Shown: piece after piece, positions 1 to 5,033 of the stretch
Position numbering within the stretch: the stretch's first letter is position 1
Layout: each line of letters begins with the position of its first letter
DNA from: an uncultured Clostridiaceae bacterium
Lineage (GTDB): Bacteria; Bacillota; Clostridia; Lachnospirales; Lachnospiraceae
Direction of reading: 5' to 3'
DNA length: 5,790 bases
NCBI GenBank assembly: GCA_947175375.1
Contig: CAMWMT010000202.1
Location: 1 to 5,790, forward strand
Position numbers and translations under genes: made by a program
The notes under the pieces: generated by a model
The model's database searches: none
Seen by the model: the letters and a program-made list of their open reading frames with translations, nothing else
What the model was told of the DNA's origin: nothing

Positions 1-421
1 GGTAAACACAGAGGTAGCAAGCCCTTTCTGGGACAGCACTCCACCACCCGATGAACCGCACATCATATTTACAGTCCCCTGTAAAGGCCAGAATATTCTC
101 CGATTCTACTGAGATCATCTCCCCATATGCCAGCCGGTAGATGAATACATGCTGTCCGTTACTGGCATAATATGTCACAGAATCTCCGTTCATATTTACT
201 TTCATCAGCGGAAGATTCTCTCCGGTCACCCGACGGAGAATCGAACCCAGCGCTGCCTGTCCGATACTGCCCTGCGGCCCTAACAGCACTTTTTCAAACC
301 GGTAGTTCTTTCCACCTGCACTGTCGCCTGCAATAAACGCTCCTGCTTTTGTAAAAAGCACATCACTTCCTCTGCATGTCACTTTTAGCGTCAGCTCATT
401 TACTGTCTCAAAAGAAATCAT
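1..421 (-). CDS. AIM24-family protein, 3' end outside window, apparent frameshift near the edge
   Basis: Reading leftward from an ATG at 421-419, the frame stays open to the window edge (140 codons). The protein has the beta-rich, glycine-rich look of the AIM24 (former DUF124) family: KAGAFIAGD near residues 25-33, NYRFEKVLLGPQGS near 39-52, TGENLPLMKV near 66-75, and SVESENILAFTGDCKYDVRFIG near 104-125. AIM24 proteins fold as double-stranded beta-helices. Their bacterial function is unclear, though they often sit beside stress or TerD-type genes. Full-length members are commonly about 200-260 aa, so roughly the last third is missing. The gene starts 22 nt after the TerD stop, with a GGGG-type ribosome binding site about 10 nt before ATG, and is probably co-transcribed with terD. 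After Gly125 the open frame gives an atypical tail (WWSAVPERAC), while the adjacent frame gives family-like GGGVLSQKGLATSVFT. This suggests one extra G in the GGG at 47-49. Family call fairly sure; exact role unknown. Confidence 0.8.
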   Translation of the reverse strand, partial: MISFETVNELTLKVTCRGSDVLFTKAGAFIAGDSAGGKNYRFEKVLLGPQGSIGQAALGSILRRVTGENLPLMKVNMNGDSVTYYASNGQHVFIYRLAYGEMISVESENILAFTGDCKYDVRFIGWWSAVPERACYLCVY

Positions 422-443
422 TTCTTTTTATCCCCTTCCATCA

Positions 444-1322
444 TCAACTCACTTGTACCCCATACAACCCGCACAATCCAGCAAGATCCTTCGCTACTCC
501 ATTCCCGATTCCATGGAATTTCCAGTTTCCGTTATGAAGATACAGTTCTCCGATCATCATGGAGATGACGTTTGTATAATAATCTGTCATGGAAAAACTC
601 ACCAGCTCCTTCTGATCTCCATGATCCAGAATCCGGATATATGCATCCTTCAGCATTCCGAAATTCAGTCTTTTTTCAAACGCCTCATTGATCGTCAGTA
701 CAAATACGACCTTTTTCACTCTCGCATCCAGTCCTGCCAGATCTATCCGGATCACTTCCCGGTCTGTCACACCATCCACTTCGAACATGGTACTTCCATC
801 CGGACTCTTCGTCTGCCCATAGAAAACAAACCAGTCGTCTCCCGGGACTTTTCCACTCTCTCCCAGTAAAAAAGCCGACACATCCACATCACACCGGGCA
901 TCAGTACTGTTCCATCCAAGGCAGACATCCACCGGACGAACCGGTCCCGCCGAAAACAAAGGCACCTTCTGTCCTTTCTGAACCGGATGTACCAGAGGCG
1001 GAATCCGCATCTGTGCAGGTGCCTCCCGCACCGTTTCTCGCACAGGACTCCTGTCCGGCATCCCCTGCGCTGCTTCTCGTGCAGAATTTCTTCCCGGCGT
1101 CCCCGGAACCACTTCCCGTGCAGGACTCCTTCCTGATGCTACTGCCCCCGGTCTTTCGCCAGACACGCCGTTTCTTACTTCCCGCGCCAGCCCACGATTC
1201 ACCTCATTGATATTCTGAGCGCTGTACACCTGTCCCGTCTTCAACGTATTGATGGACAAAAGTGTATCTCTGTCCAACGCTCCTTTCGTCTTCATCGGAA
1301 TATCGACCATAAATCCCTTCAC
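444..1322 (-). CDS. TerD-domain protein with Arg/Pro-rich repeat N-terminus
   Basis: The C-terminal half (about residues 114-292) is a TerD domain. It opens with KGQKVPL, then GWN at 136-138, CDVDVSAFLLG at 144-154 (the DxD calcium-binding signature), DDWFVFYGQ at 162-170, SPDGS at 173-177, EVIRIDL, VVFVLTI, NFG at 220-222, AYIRI, and ends GELYLHNGNWKF...GLCGLYGV. TerD/TerZ/CABP1 proteins bind calcium and belong to tellurite- and general-stress systems, usually cytoplasmic or membrane-associated. The first 110 residues are not TerD-like. They comprise a polar 50-residue segment and then an Arg/Pro/Ala-rich linker with three 13-residue repeats. Canonical TerD is about 190 aa, so this is an extended form. 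The loop after SPDGS lacks the usual DN.TG.G.GDDE calcium motif. The first codon is GTG (1322-1320), overlapping the aroK stop by 4 nt; ATG at 1310-1308 is an equally good start. An AIM24 gene follows 22 nt downstream. Molecular partner and inducing signal are unknown. Confidence 0.88.
   Translation of the reverse strand: MKGFMVDIPMKTKGALDRDTLLSINTLKTGQVYSAQNINEVNRGLAREVRNGVSGERPGAVASGRSPAREVVPGTPGRNSAREAAQGMPDRSPVRETVREAPAQMRIPPLVHPVQKGQKVPLFSAGPVRPVDVCLGWNSTDARCDVDVSAFLLGESGKVPGDDWFVFYGQTKSPDGSTMFEVDGVTDREVIRIDLAGLDARVKKVVFVLTINEAFEKRLNFGMLKDAYIRILDHGDQKELVSFSMTDYYTNVISMMIGELYLHNGNWKFHGIGNGVAKDLAGLCGLYGVQVS
1017..1133 (-). repeat. Three tandem 39-bp imperfect repeats inside the TerD gene
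   Basis: Residues 64-102 of the TerD protein divide into three consecutive 13-residue units: GRSPAREVVPGTP, GRNSAREAAQGMP and DRSPVRETVREAP. They occupy 1133-1095, 1094-1056 and 1055-1017. The shared pattern is [GD]R-x-x-[AV]RE-x(5)-P. A looser AREV also occurs at residues 46-49, suggesting a decayed earlier unit. The DNA copies have diverged but stay in frame, as expected for an old in-frame duplication kept as a flexible, positively charged linker. Confidence 0.75.
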
Positions 1323-1332
1323 CCAAACCTTC
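1308..1332 (-). promoter_or_regulatory. Two alternative ribosome binding sites and starts for the TerD gene
   Basis: On the minus strand a GAAGG (1332-1328) lies 5 nt before GTG (1322-1320), and a second GAAGG (1320-1316) lies 5 nt before ATG (1310-1308). Both starts share one frame, so the products differ by only four N-terminal residues. The GTG overlaps the aroK stop as GTGA, which favours translational coupling. The ATG is the better initiator codon. The sequence alone does not decide between them. Confidence 0.5.
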
Positions 1333-1834
1333 GTGTTTCCTGCCCGATGATCTGCAGTACATGGCGGATACTCCGTCCGTCTGTCCTCACATCAATATGA
1401 GCTGCCTGCCGGTAGAGCGCTTCTCTCTCTTTCATCAGCTGCTCCACTCTTTCTTCTAGATCCCCGCCGTTTAACATAGGACGGCTTCCATCATTTTTCA
1501 CCCGCTCCAGGATCGTCTGCTTTGACGCGGACAGATAGATCACGCAGCCAAGACTCCGCAAAAGCTCCCGGTTCTGCTTCCTTACCGGCATCCCACCGCC
1601 CACAGAGATCACTGCATGACAGGTATCCTCCTGCATCCGCTTCAAAAGCTCTGTCTCCAGATCTCGAAAATACGCTTCGCCGTCTTCTGCGAAGATATCC
1701 GGAATCTTCCTTCCCTGCTCTGACACGATCCTCTCATCTGTGTCCACAAACTGCATTCCCTTTTCTTTCGCCAGAAGCTTTCCCACTGTTGTCTTCCCAG
1801 CTCCCATGAACCCAATCAAAATATAATTCTTCAT
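1319..1834 (-). CDS. aroK: Shikimate kinase
   Basis: It phosphorylates shikimate with ATP to shikimate 3-phosphate, a cytoplasmic step of chorismate and aromatic amino acid synthesis. At 171 aa it has the normal length for the family. Visible features are the Walker A P-loop GFMGAGKT at residues 8-15, DTD at 31-33 (D33 contacts shikimate), the FRDLE segment with R57, the GGG shikimate-binding loop at 79-81, the lid arginine in SRPML (R118), and R137 in KEREALYR. All key residues are present, so the enzyme should be active. Start: ATG at 1834-1832, with GGAG (1844-1841) six nt upstream inside the end of nrdR. The gap to the nrdR stop is 3 nt, and its own stop overlaps the TerD gene start, so it sits in the middle of a coupled operon. 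No other shikimate-pathway gene is in view, so it appears detached from a full aro cluster here. aroK and aroL cannot be told apart from sequence. Confidence 0.97.
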   Translation of the reverse strand: MKNYILIGFMGAGKTTVGKLLAKEKGMQFVDTDERIVSEQGRKIPDIFAEDGEAYFRDLETELLKRMQEDTCHAVISVGGGMPVRKQNRELLRSLGCVIYLSASKQTILERVKNDGSRPMLNGGDLEERVEQLMKEREALYRQAAHIDVRTDGRSIRHVLQIIGQETRRFG

Positions 1835-1837
1835 CCA

Positions 1838-2287
1838 TTACTCCAAGATTTTCTTCAATTCATCCATAAACGTATTCACATCCTTGAACTCCCGATAGAC
1901 AGAAGCAAACCGCACATATGCCACAGAATCCAACTTTTTCAGCTTTTGCATGACCAGCTCTCCAATCTCCCGGGTGGAGATCTCTCGCACCTCTTTATTG
2001 AAGATGACTGCTTCAATCTCGTCTACCAGTTCCTCCACCTGATCGGCAGAAATTGGCCGTTTATGACAGGCACGCAGAACTCCGCCTACAATCTTGGAAC
2101 GATCATAGGTCTCCCGGTTCTCATCCTTTTTTATAACGATCACCGGAAGCGTCTCTACTTTTTCATAGGTCGTAAACCTTCTTCCGCATGCGTCGCACTC
2201 CCTCCTGCGGCGGATGGAATCTCCATCATCTGCCGGTCTGGAATCGATCACTCTTGTATTGTAATTTGTACAGTATGGACACTTCAT
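1838..2287 (-). CDS. nrdR: Transcriptional repressor NrdR (zinc ribbon plus ATP-cone)
   Basis: NrdR represses ribonucleotide reductase genes by binding paired NrdR boxes and senses (d)ATP through an ATP-cone. The 149-aa product has the family length. It starts MKCPYC, and the zinc ribbon uses C3, C6, C31 and C34, with the conserved DSRPADDGDSIRRRRECDACGRRFTTYE stretch at about residues 15-42. The ATP-cone spans about residues 48-138, from PVIVIKKD through the KR segment near 76 to VAYVRFASVYREF. The ATG at 2287-2285 has an AGGGG ribosome binding site 5 nt upstream. The gene lies 57 nt after the lipoprotein stop, with no clear terminator or promoter between, so it may be read from the upstream promoter or from one I cannot see. 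No ribonucleotide reductase gene or clear NrdR box pair is visible in the window, so its targets lie elsewhere. Identification is secure. Confidence 0.98.
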   Translation of the reverse strand: MKCPYCTNYNTRVIDSRPADDGDSIRRRRECDACGRRFTTYEKVETLPVIVIKKDENRETYDRSKIVGGVLRACHKRPISADQVEELVDEIEAVIFNKEVREISTREIGELVMQKLKKLDSVAYVRFASVYREFKDVNTFMDELKKILE

Positions 2288-2307
2288 AGGAACCCCTTTC
2301 TACTTCT

Positions 2308-2345
2308 GATCTGAACAGACGCTCAGCTTACAGCGCCGACAGATC
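2308..2345. other. Imperfect inverted repeat between the lipoprotein gene and nrdR
   Basis: GATCTG at 2308-2313 is complementary to CAGATC at 2340-2345. Inside this, CGCT (2320-2323) pairs with AGCG (2332-2335) around an 8-nt loop, with an unpaired internal bulge between the two stems. It overlaps the first base of the lipoprotein stop codon. No T-run follows on the minus strand, so it is not a convincing intrinsic terminator. It could be an RNA processing or attenuation hairpin, or chance. Confidence 0.3.
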
Positions 2346-4294
2346 TAATTCACAAACGGTGTCAAGCCGAGCACTCTAGAATCATCACAGTCAATCAGGT
2401 AAGTACCTTCTACTGCAAGGTATTCCTTCCAGCCCTCACGGTTTATATAAGTGACAGGACCGGAGCCCGGACCTTTGTTATTCAATAAGGATTCTATCCC
2501 AGCTACATAGGCATCCAGGTTATCGTTAAGGTTCGTTGTTTCGATGAGGAGATATTGTCCAGTGCCGGTGACATCATCTCCGCTCCCATTCCAGACTTCC
2601 ACAGCAACCTGCGCATGCCCTGGCGGAAGAACGATGAACGCATGCATCCCTGCGGCCTGTAGGGCACTGGCTACTACCAGAGAAGTCTCGATACACAGTC
2701 CACTCTGCTGTTTCAGTACATCATCCGGCAGCAGGATTCGCTGGTTGCTATTGCTGATGGAGAAAGAAGTATTATTATACCGGACTCCCAGATCGTGCAA
2801 TGCCTGCATGATCCCTGCAGCCTGCAGATAAGTACCCACAAAATGGTTGTTCCATCTGTTATTCTGATATCCGACAAAGGATTCCATTTGACCGTCTGAA
2901 ATATTGGCCATTTCTTCGATCGCCATGCGCTTCAGTTCCAGGATCGATGAAGATTCCGGTGTTAAGAAGGATAAAATATTATCCTTGGTCGCCACTCCGT
3001 ATTCGCCGCCGATCCACTCAAAATCATACTTGCTCTTGATGGTCACAGGAAATGATTTCTCAACGATGGAACTTCCATCCTTATCTGTAATGCTGAGCCG
3101 AATCTGCGCCTCTTTTGCGGAAGACAGATTCAAATCTCCTGTCAACGCTGGTGGTTTGATCTTGATCTCCCGGTATGTGGAATCCAGCTTAAAGCTTTCT
3201 TTGTAATTCTGAGTAAATCCTGGTATCTCTGCTTCCACGATAATCTCTCTGGTCCCGCATAAGCATCCGGTCTTGATGATCGCAAATGCATCATATGTAT
3301 TATACAGGGAAGGATAAATGGTATCTACTACCTCGAAAGCATCGTCATCTGTTATGATCTCCCCACTGTATATATTTGTAAATTCATATCCGCCACGTTC
3401 TTCTGTCCCCGATTTTACATAGGCATACATCTCTTCTGCGAGACTGGTTGCTAGCTCCACCTGCTTATCCACATGTTCCATCTCGCCTATAATACAACTC
3501 AAGAACTTATCATATTGAAGAGATACAGCGGTATTGTACCGCTCGGACATGTTTATGACAGACTGCCATCTTAATACATCATTGTAATAGCCTGCCCAAT
3601 GTGCCTTATTGGAAATATTGTTATTCAGATCCAAGATGCTGCCATACTGGTCCCATTCTGCTTCCATACAAGAGGGACAGGTATCTATCGCTGTATAAGC
3701 TTCCTTTGCAGATTTATACCATTCATCAAGGTCTGTGTGATAATCAATGGTTGAGACATCATAATTAGACGCGTCTGGCCGAAGGGCTATAACATCAAAT
3801 GCAAATTTCGCATAATCTTTCATAAATATGCAGGCCTCGTAAAATCCTGTCCACACATCGTCTTCCATGGAAAAATATTCGTTTGCCGCATTTTTAAGTT
3901 CTGCAGGAATACCGCTGACAGAATCTGTCTGCTGCTGCAAAGATGACAGGTCAGGAAGCATTGGTTCTGCGATCTCAGCCATTTGTTCAAAGAGTTCTTC
4001 CGGACTGACGTCTTCTCTAACGGATATAGTTTCTATTTCATCGAAAGCTGCTGAAACAAGCGCTTCTGCCTGTTCGATGTATCCGATCAATTCATTTTCT
4101 GCTTCCTGTGAGGAAGCATTGTCCTCCAGCAACTCTGCTTGCCATGATTCTCTTGGTCCTTCTGGTCTTTGTTCTTCAACAGTTGCCACGGCATCTGTTT
4201 CTTCACCGTCCGACGACTGTGGAGATTTGCCGCACCCGGACAAAAGGGCAAGCACCAGGATAACAGCCACAATCGGTATGTTTTTTTTACCCAT
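2345..4294 (-). CDS. Lipoprotein with C-terminal transglutaminase-like domain
   Basis: The 649-aa protein starts with a type II signal peptide: KK, a hydrophobic core at about 6-18, and lipobox LSGC with the lipidated Cys at 21. It should therefore be anchored to the outer face of the membrane. A low-complexity acidic linker (about 22-60) follows, then a mainly helical region (about 60-300) rich in aromatic and acidic residues and containing CPSC at 206-209. A beta-rich stretch (about 345-425) may be an Ig-like domain. The C-terminal part (about 440-649) resembles transglutaminase-like/cysteine protease-fold domains: SGLCIETSLVVASAL with C534, LPPGHAQVAVEVW with H560, and YLLIETT with E585 as a plausible third residue. 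No specific substrate can be named; cell-wall or surface-protein processing is possible. ATG at 4294-4292 has a closely spaced GGTGA ribosome binding site. The small zinc-ribbon gene lies 28 nt upstream and probably shares the transcript. The N-terminal two thirds match no family I recognise. Confidence 0.85.
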   Translation of the reverse strand: MGKKNIPIVAVILVLALLSGCGKSPQSSDGEETDAVATVEEQRPEGPRESWQAELLEDNASSQEAENELIGYIEQAEALVSAAFDEIETISVREDVSPEELFEQMAEIAEPMLPDLSSLQQQTDSVSGIPAELKNAANEYFSMEDDVWTGFYEACIFMKDYAKFAFDVIALRPDASNYDVSTIDYHTDLDEWYKSAKEAYTAIDTCPSCMEAEWDQYGSILDLNNNISNKAHWAGYYNDVLRWQSVINMSERYNTAVSLQYDKFLSCIIGEMEHVDKQVELATSLAEEMYAYVKSGTEERGGYEFTNIYSGEIITDDDAFEVVDTIYPSLYNTYDAFAIIKTGCLCGTREIIVEAEIPGFTQNYKESFKLDSTYREIKIKPPALTGDLNLSSAKEAQIRLSITDKDGSSIVEKSFPVTIKSKYDFEWIGGEYGVATKDNILSFLTPESSSILELKRMAIEEMANISDGQMESFVGYQNNRWNNHFVGTYLQAAGIMQALHDLGVRYNNTSFSISNSNQRILLPDDVLKQQSGLCIETSLVVASALQAAGMHAFIVLPPGHAQVAVEVWNGSGDDVTGTGQYLLIETTNLNDNLDAYVAGIESLLNNKGPGSGPVTYINREGWKEYLAVEGTYLIDCDDSRVLGLTPFVN

Positions 4295-4322
4295 ATGTCA
4301 CCATCTCTTCTATGTATTCTTT

Positions 4323-4505
4323 TCAGTGTATTTTCGCTCCGCATTTGGAACAAAATGTCCCCCACTGGCCGCAATATAGCGCCACACTGCTTACACAGCA
4401 GTTCCGGCTGGAATAACTGACAAATACGTAATCCTGATCCGGTATCCAGCCATCCTGCAGCTGCCATTTATAATCTTTTTCACTTATAATCTGCGCTGAC
4501 TCCAT
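4323..4505 (-). CDS. Small zinc-ribbon-like hypothetical protein
   Basis: A 60-aa product starting MESAQIISEKDYKWQLQDGW and ending FCSKCGAKIH, a typical zinc-knuckle C-terminus. Cysteines lie at 36, 37, 45, 52 and 55, so a metal site could use C52-x-x-C55 plus two of the earlier ones. I chose the ATG at 4505-4503 because an AGAGGA ribosome binding site sits 8 nt upstream. An in-frame ATG at 4559 would place the start upstream of the predicted promoter's -10 box. The stop lies 28 nt before the lipoprotein start, so the two genes probably form one transcript. There is no signal peptide or membrane segment, so the product is likely cytoplasmic. The overlapping +1 frame contains LLCKQCGAI, another zinc-knuckle-like stretch, which raises the possibility of an indel here. 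Function unknown. The clean start and operon placement favour a real gene, but its short length limits confidence. Confidence 0.6.
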   Translation of the reverse strand: MESAQIISEKDYKWQLQDGWIPDQDYVFVSYSSRNCCVSSVALYCGQWGTFCSKCGAKIH

Positions 4506-4537
4506 CGTTTCCGTCCTCTTTTCTGTATTTGTGTCTA

Positions 4538-4566
4538 ATTTTATCAGACTATTTATCATAATGCAA
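4538..4566 (-). promoter_or_regulatory. Extended -10 sigma-A-type promoter for the leftward unit
   Basis: On the minus strand, TTGCAT (4566-4561) is followed after 17 nt by TAAAAT (4543-4538), preceded by TGA to give an extended -10 (TGATAAAAT). The -10 matches TATAAT in five of six positions. The -35 matches only TTG, which an extended -10 can compensate for. It sits about 33 nt before the zinc-ribbon start codon. Because nothing convincing follows downstream, it may drive the whole leftward unit down to the AIM24 gene. Confidence 0.6.
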
Positions 4567-4604
4567 GCGGGACCACTTCTAAATACGACGTTTTCAACAT
4601 CAGT

Positions 4605-4621
4605 CCGGCATGTCCCGGCAT
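4605..4621. repeat. Short direct repeat CCGGCAT x2 in the divergent intergenic region
   Basis: CCGGCAT occurs at 4605-4611 and again at 4615-4621, exactly 10 bp apart, one helical turn. It lies between the two divergent units, upstream of ylmC. Repeats with this spacing are often binding sites for a dimeric regulator, but two copies of 7 bp could also arise by chance. CCGG is self-complementary, so a 4-bp hairpin is possible too. Confidence 0.3.
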
Positions 4622-4637
4622 AGACTGAAAATAAAAA

Positions 4638-4641
4638 GGAG
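4638..4641 (+). promoter_or_regulatory. Distant ribosome binding site of the YlmC-type gene
   Basis: AAGGAG (GGAG at 4638-4641) is the only purine-rich site near the ylmC start, but it is 15 nt from ATG, longer than the usual 5-10. An in-frame TAA (4648-4650) excludes any longer form. Between them lies the palindrome TGTTAACA (4645-4652), flanked by GCAT (4641-4644) and ATGC (4656-4659). A short stem here would change the effective spacing or cover the start codon. Confidence 0.45.
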
Positions 4642-4656
4642 CATTGTTAACATCTC

Positions 4657-4935
4657 ATGCGATTTTGCGAATTAAAGGAAAAGGACGTGATCAACCGCTG
4701 CGACTGTAAACGTCTGGGAAAGGTCTGTGATCTAATACTGGATGAGAAAAAAGGGTGTATCTGTGCCATTGTCGTTCCAGGCCCCTTCCGTCTCTGTGGA
4801 CTGCTGGGACCCGATCAGGAATACATCATTCCATGGAACAAGATCTGCCAGATCGGACCGGATATCATCCTTGTAGAGATCTGTGAGGACGATGTACTCT
4901 GTCCCAGAAGACACGCCCGGACCGCATTTGGATAA
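4657..4935 (+). CDS. YlmC/YmxH-family PRC-barrel sporulation-associated protein
   Basis: The 92-aa product fits the YlmC/YmxH family of small single-domain PRC-barrel proteins. It has MRFCELKEKDVIN at 1-13, LGKVCDLILD at 20-29, IVVPGPFRLCGLLG at 38-51, EYIIPWNKICQIGPDIILVEI at 55-75, and a short Cys/Arg-rich tail. Family members are frequent beside sigE/sigG in Firmicutes and are annotated as sporulation-related, but their molecular role is not established; PRC-barrel folds often bind RNA or protein partners. This copy holds 10 cysteines (4, 15, 17, 24, 34, 36, 47, 64, 76, 82), far above an average protein. It has no signal peptide, so a reducing cytoplasmic setting or metal binding is likely. 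sigG follows 98 nt downstream with its own likely promoter. The start rests on family alignment (M-R-x-x-E-L) and an in-frame upstream stop. Family call secure; function open. Confidence 0.92.
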   Translation: MRFCELKEKDVINRCDCKRLGKVCDLILDEKKGCICAIVVPGPFRLCGLLGPDQEYIIPWNKICQIGPDIILVEICEDDVLCPRRHARTAFG

Positions 4936-4972
4936 TACACAGATTTTGCCATTTTTTATTTGAATACCTTTT

Positions 4973-5001
4973 GCATAAGCAGGACATTTTGGGAAATGCT
5001 T
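4973..5001 (+). promoter_or_regulatory. Candidate sigma-F/sigma-G-type promoter upstream of sigG
   Basis: GCATA (4973-4977) matches the GYATA-type -35 of forespore sigma factors. After 14 nt, GGAAATGCTT (4992-5001) matches the sigma-F -10 pattern GGnnAnAnTn at GG, the first A and the T, but not at the second A. In Bacillus, sigF transcribes sigG, so a forespore-type promoter here would make sense. The match is partial and the spacing slightly short, so this is a suggestion only. Confidence 0.35.
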
Positions 5002-5020
5002 TTATGTATAACGATGCTGC

Positions 5021-5026
5021 AGGAGG
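5021..5026 (+). promoter_or_regulatory. Strong AGGAGG ribosome binding site of sigG
   Basis: A perfect AGGAGG ends 7 nt before the ATG at 5034-5036. It fixes the sigG start and predicts efficient translation. Confidence 0.9.
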
Positions 5027-5033
5027 AAATTCA

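Noticed and set aside
453..869. 138-aa open frame on the plus strand
   Set aside because: It lies wholly opposite the TerD gene, whose protein matches a known domain; the plus-strand product has no recognisable features.
1946..2314. 122-aa open frame on the plus strand
   Set aside because: Antisense to nrdR, which is a certain gene; no ribosome binding site or family resemblance.
2360..2365. Perfect TTGACA on the minus strand near the end of the lipoprotein gene, as a -35 for nrdR
   Set aside because: No -10-like sequence follows at 16-18 nt, so no promoter is called.
3867..4379. 170-aa Ser-rich open frame on the plus strand
   Set aside because: Antisense to the lipoprotein signal peptide and N-terminal region; the serine richness reflects reverse-complement codon composition.
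4619..4626. CATAGACT resembling a sigma-E -10 box upstream of ylmC
   Set aside because: No convincing -35 element lies at the expected distance.
4936..4960. T-rich stretch after ylmC as an intrinsic terminator
   Set aside because: No GC-rich stem precedes the T-run.
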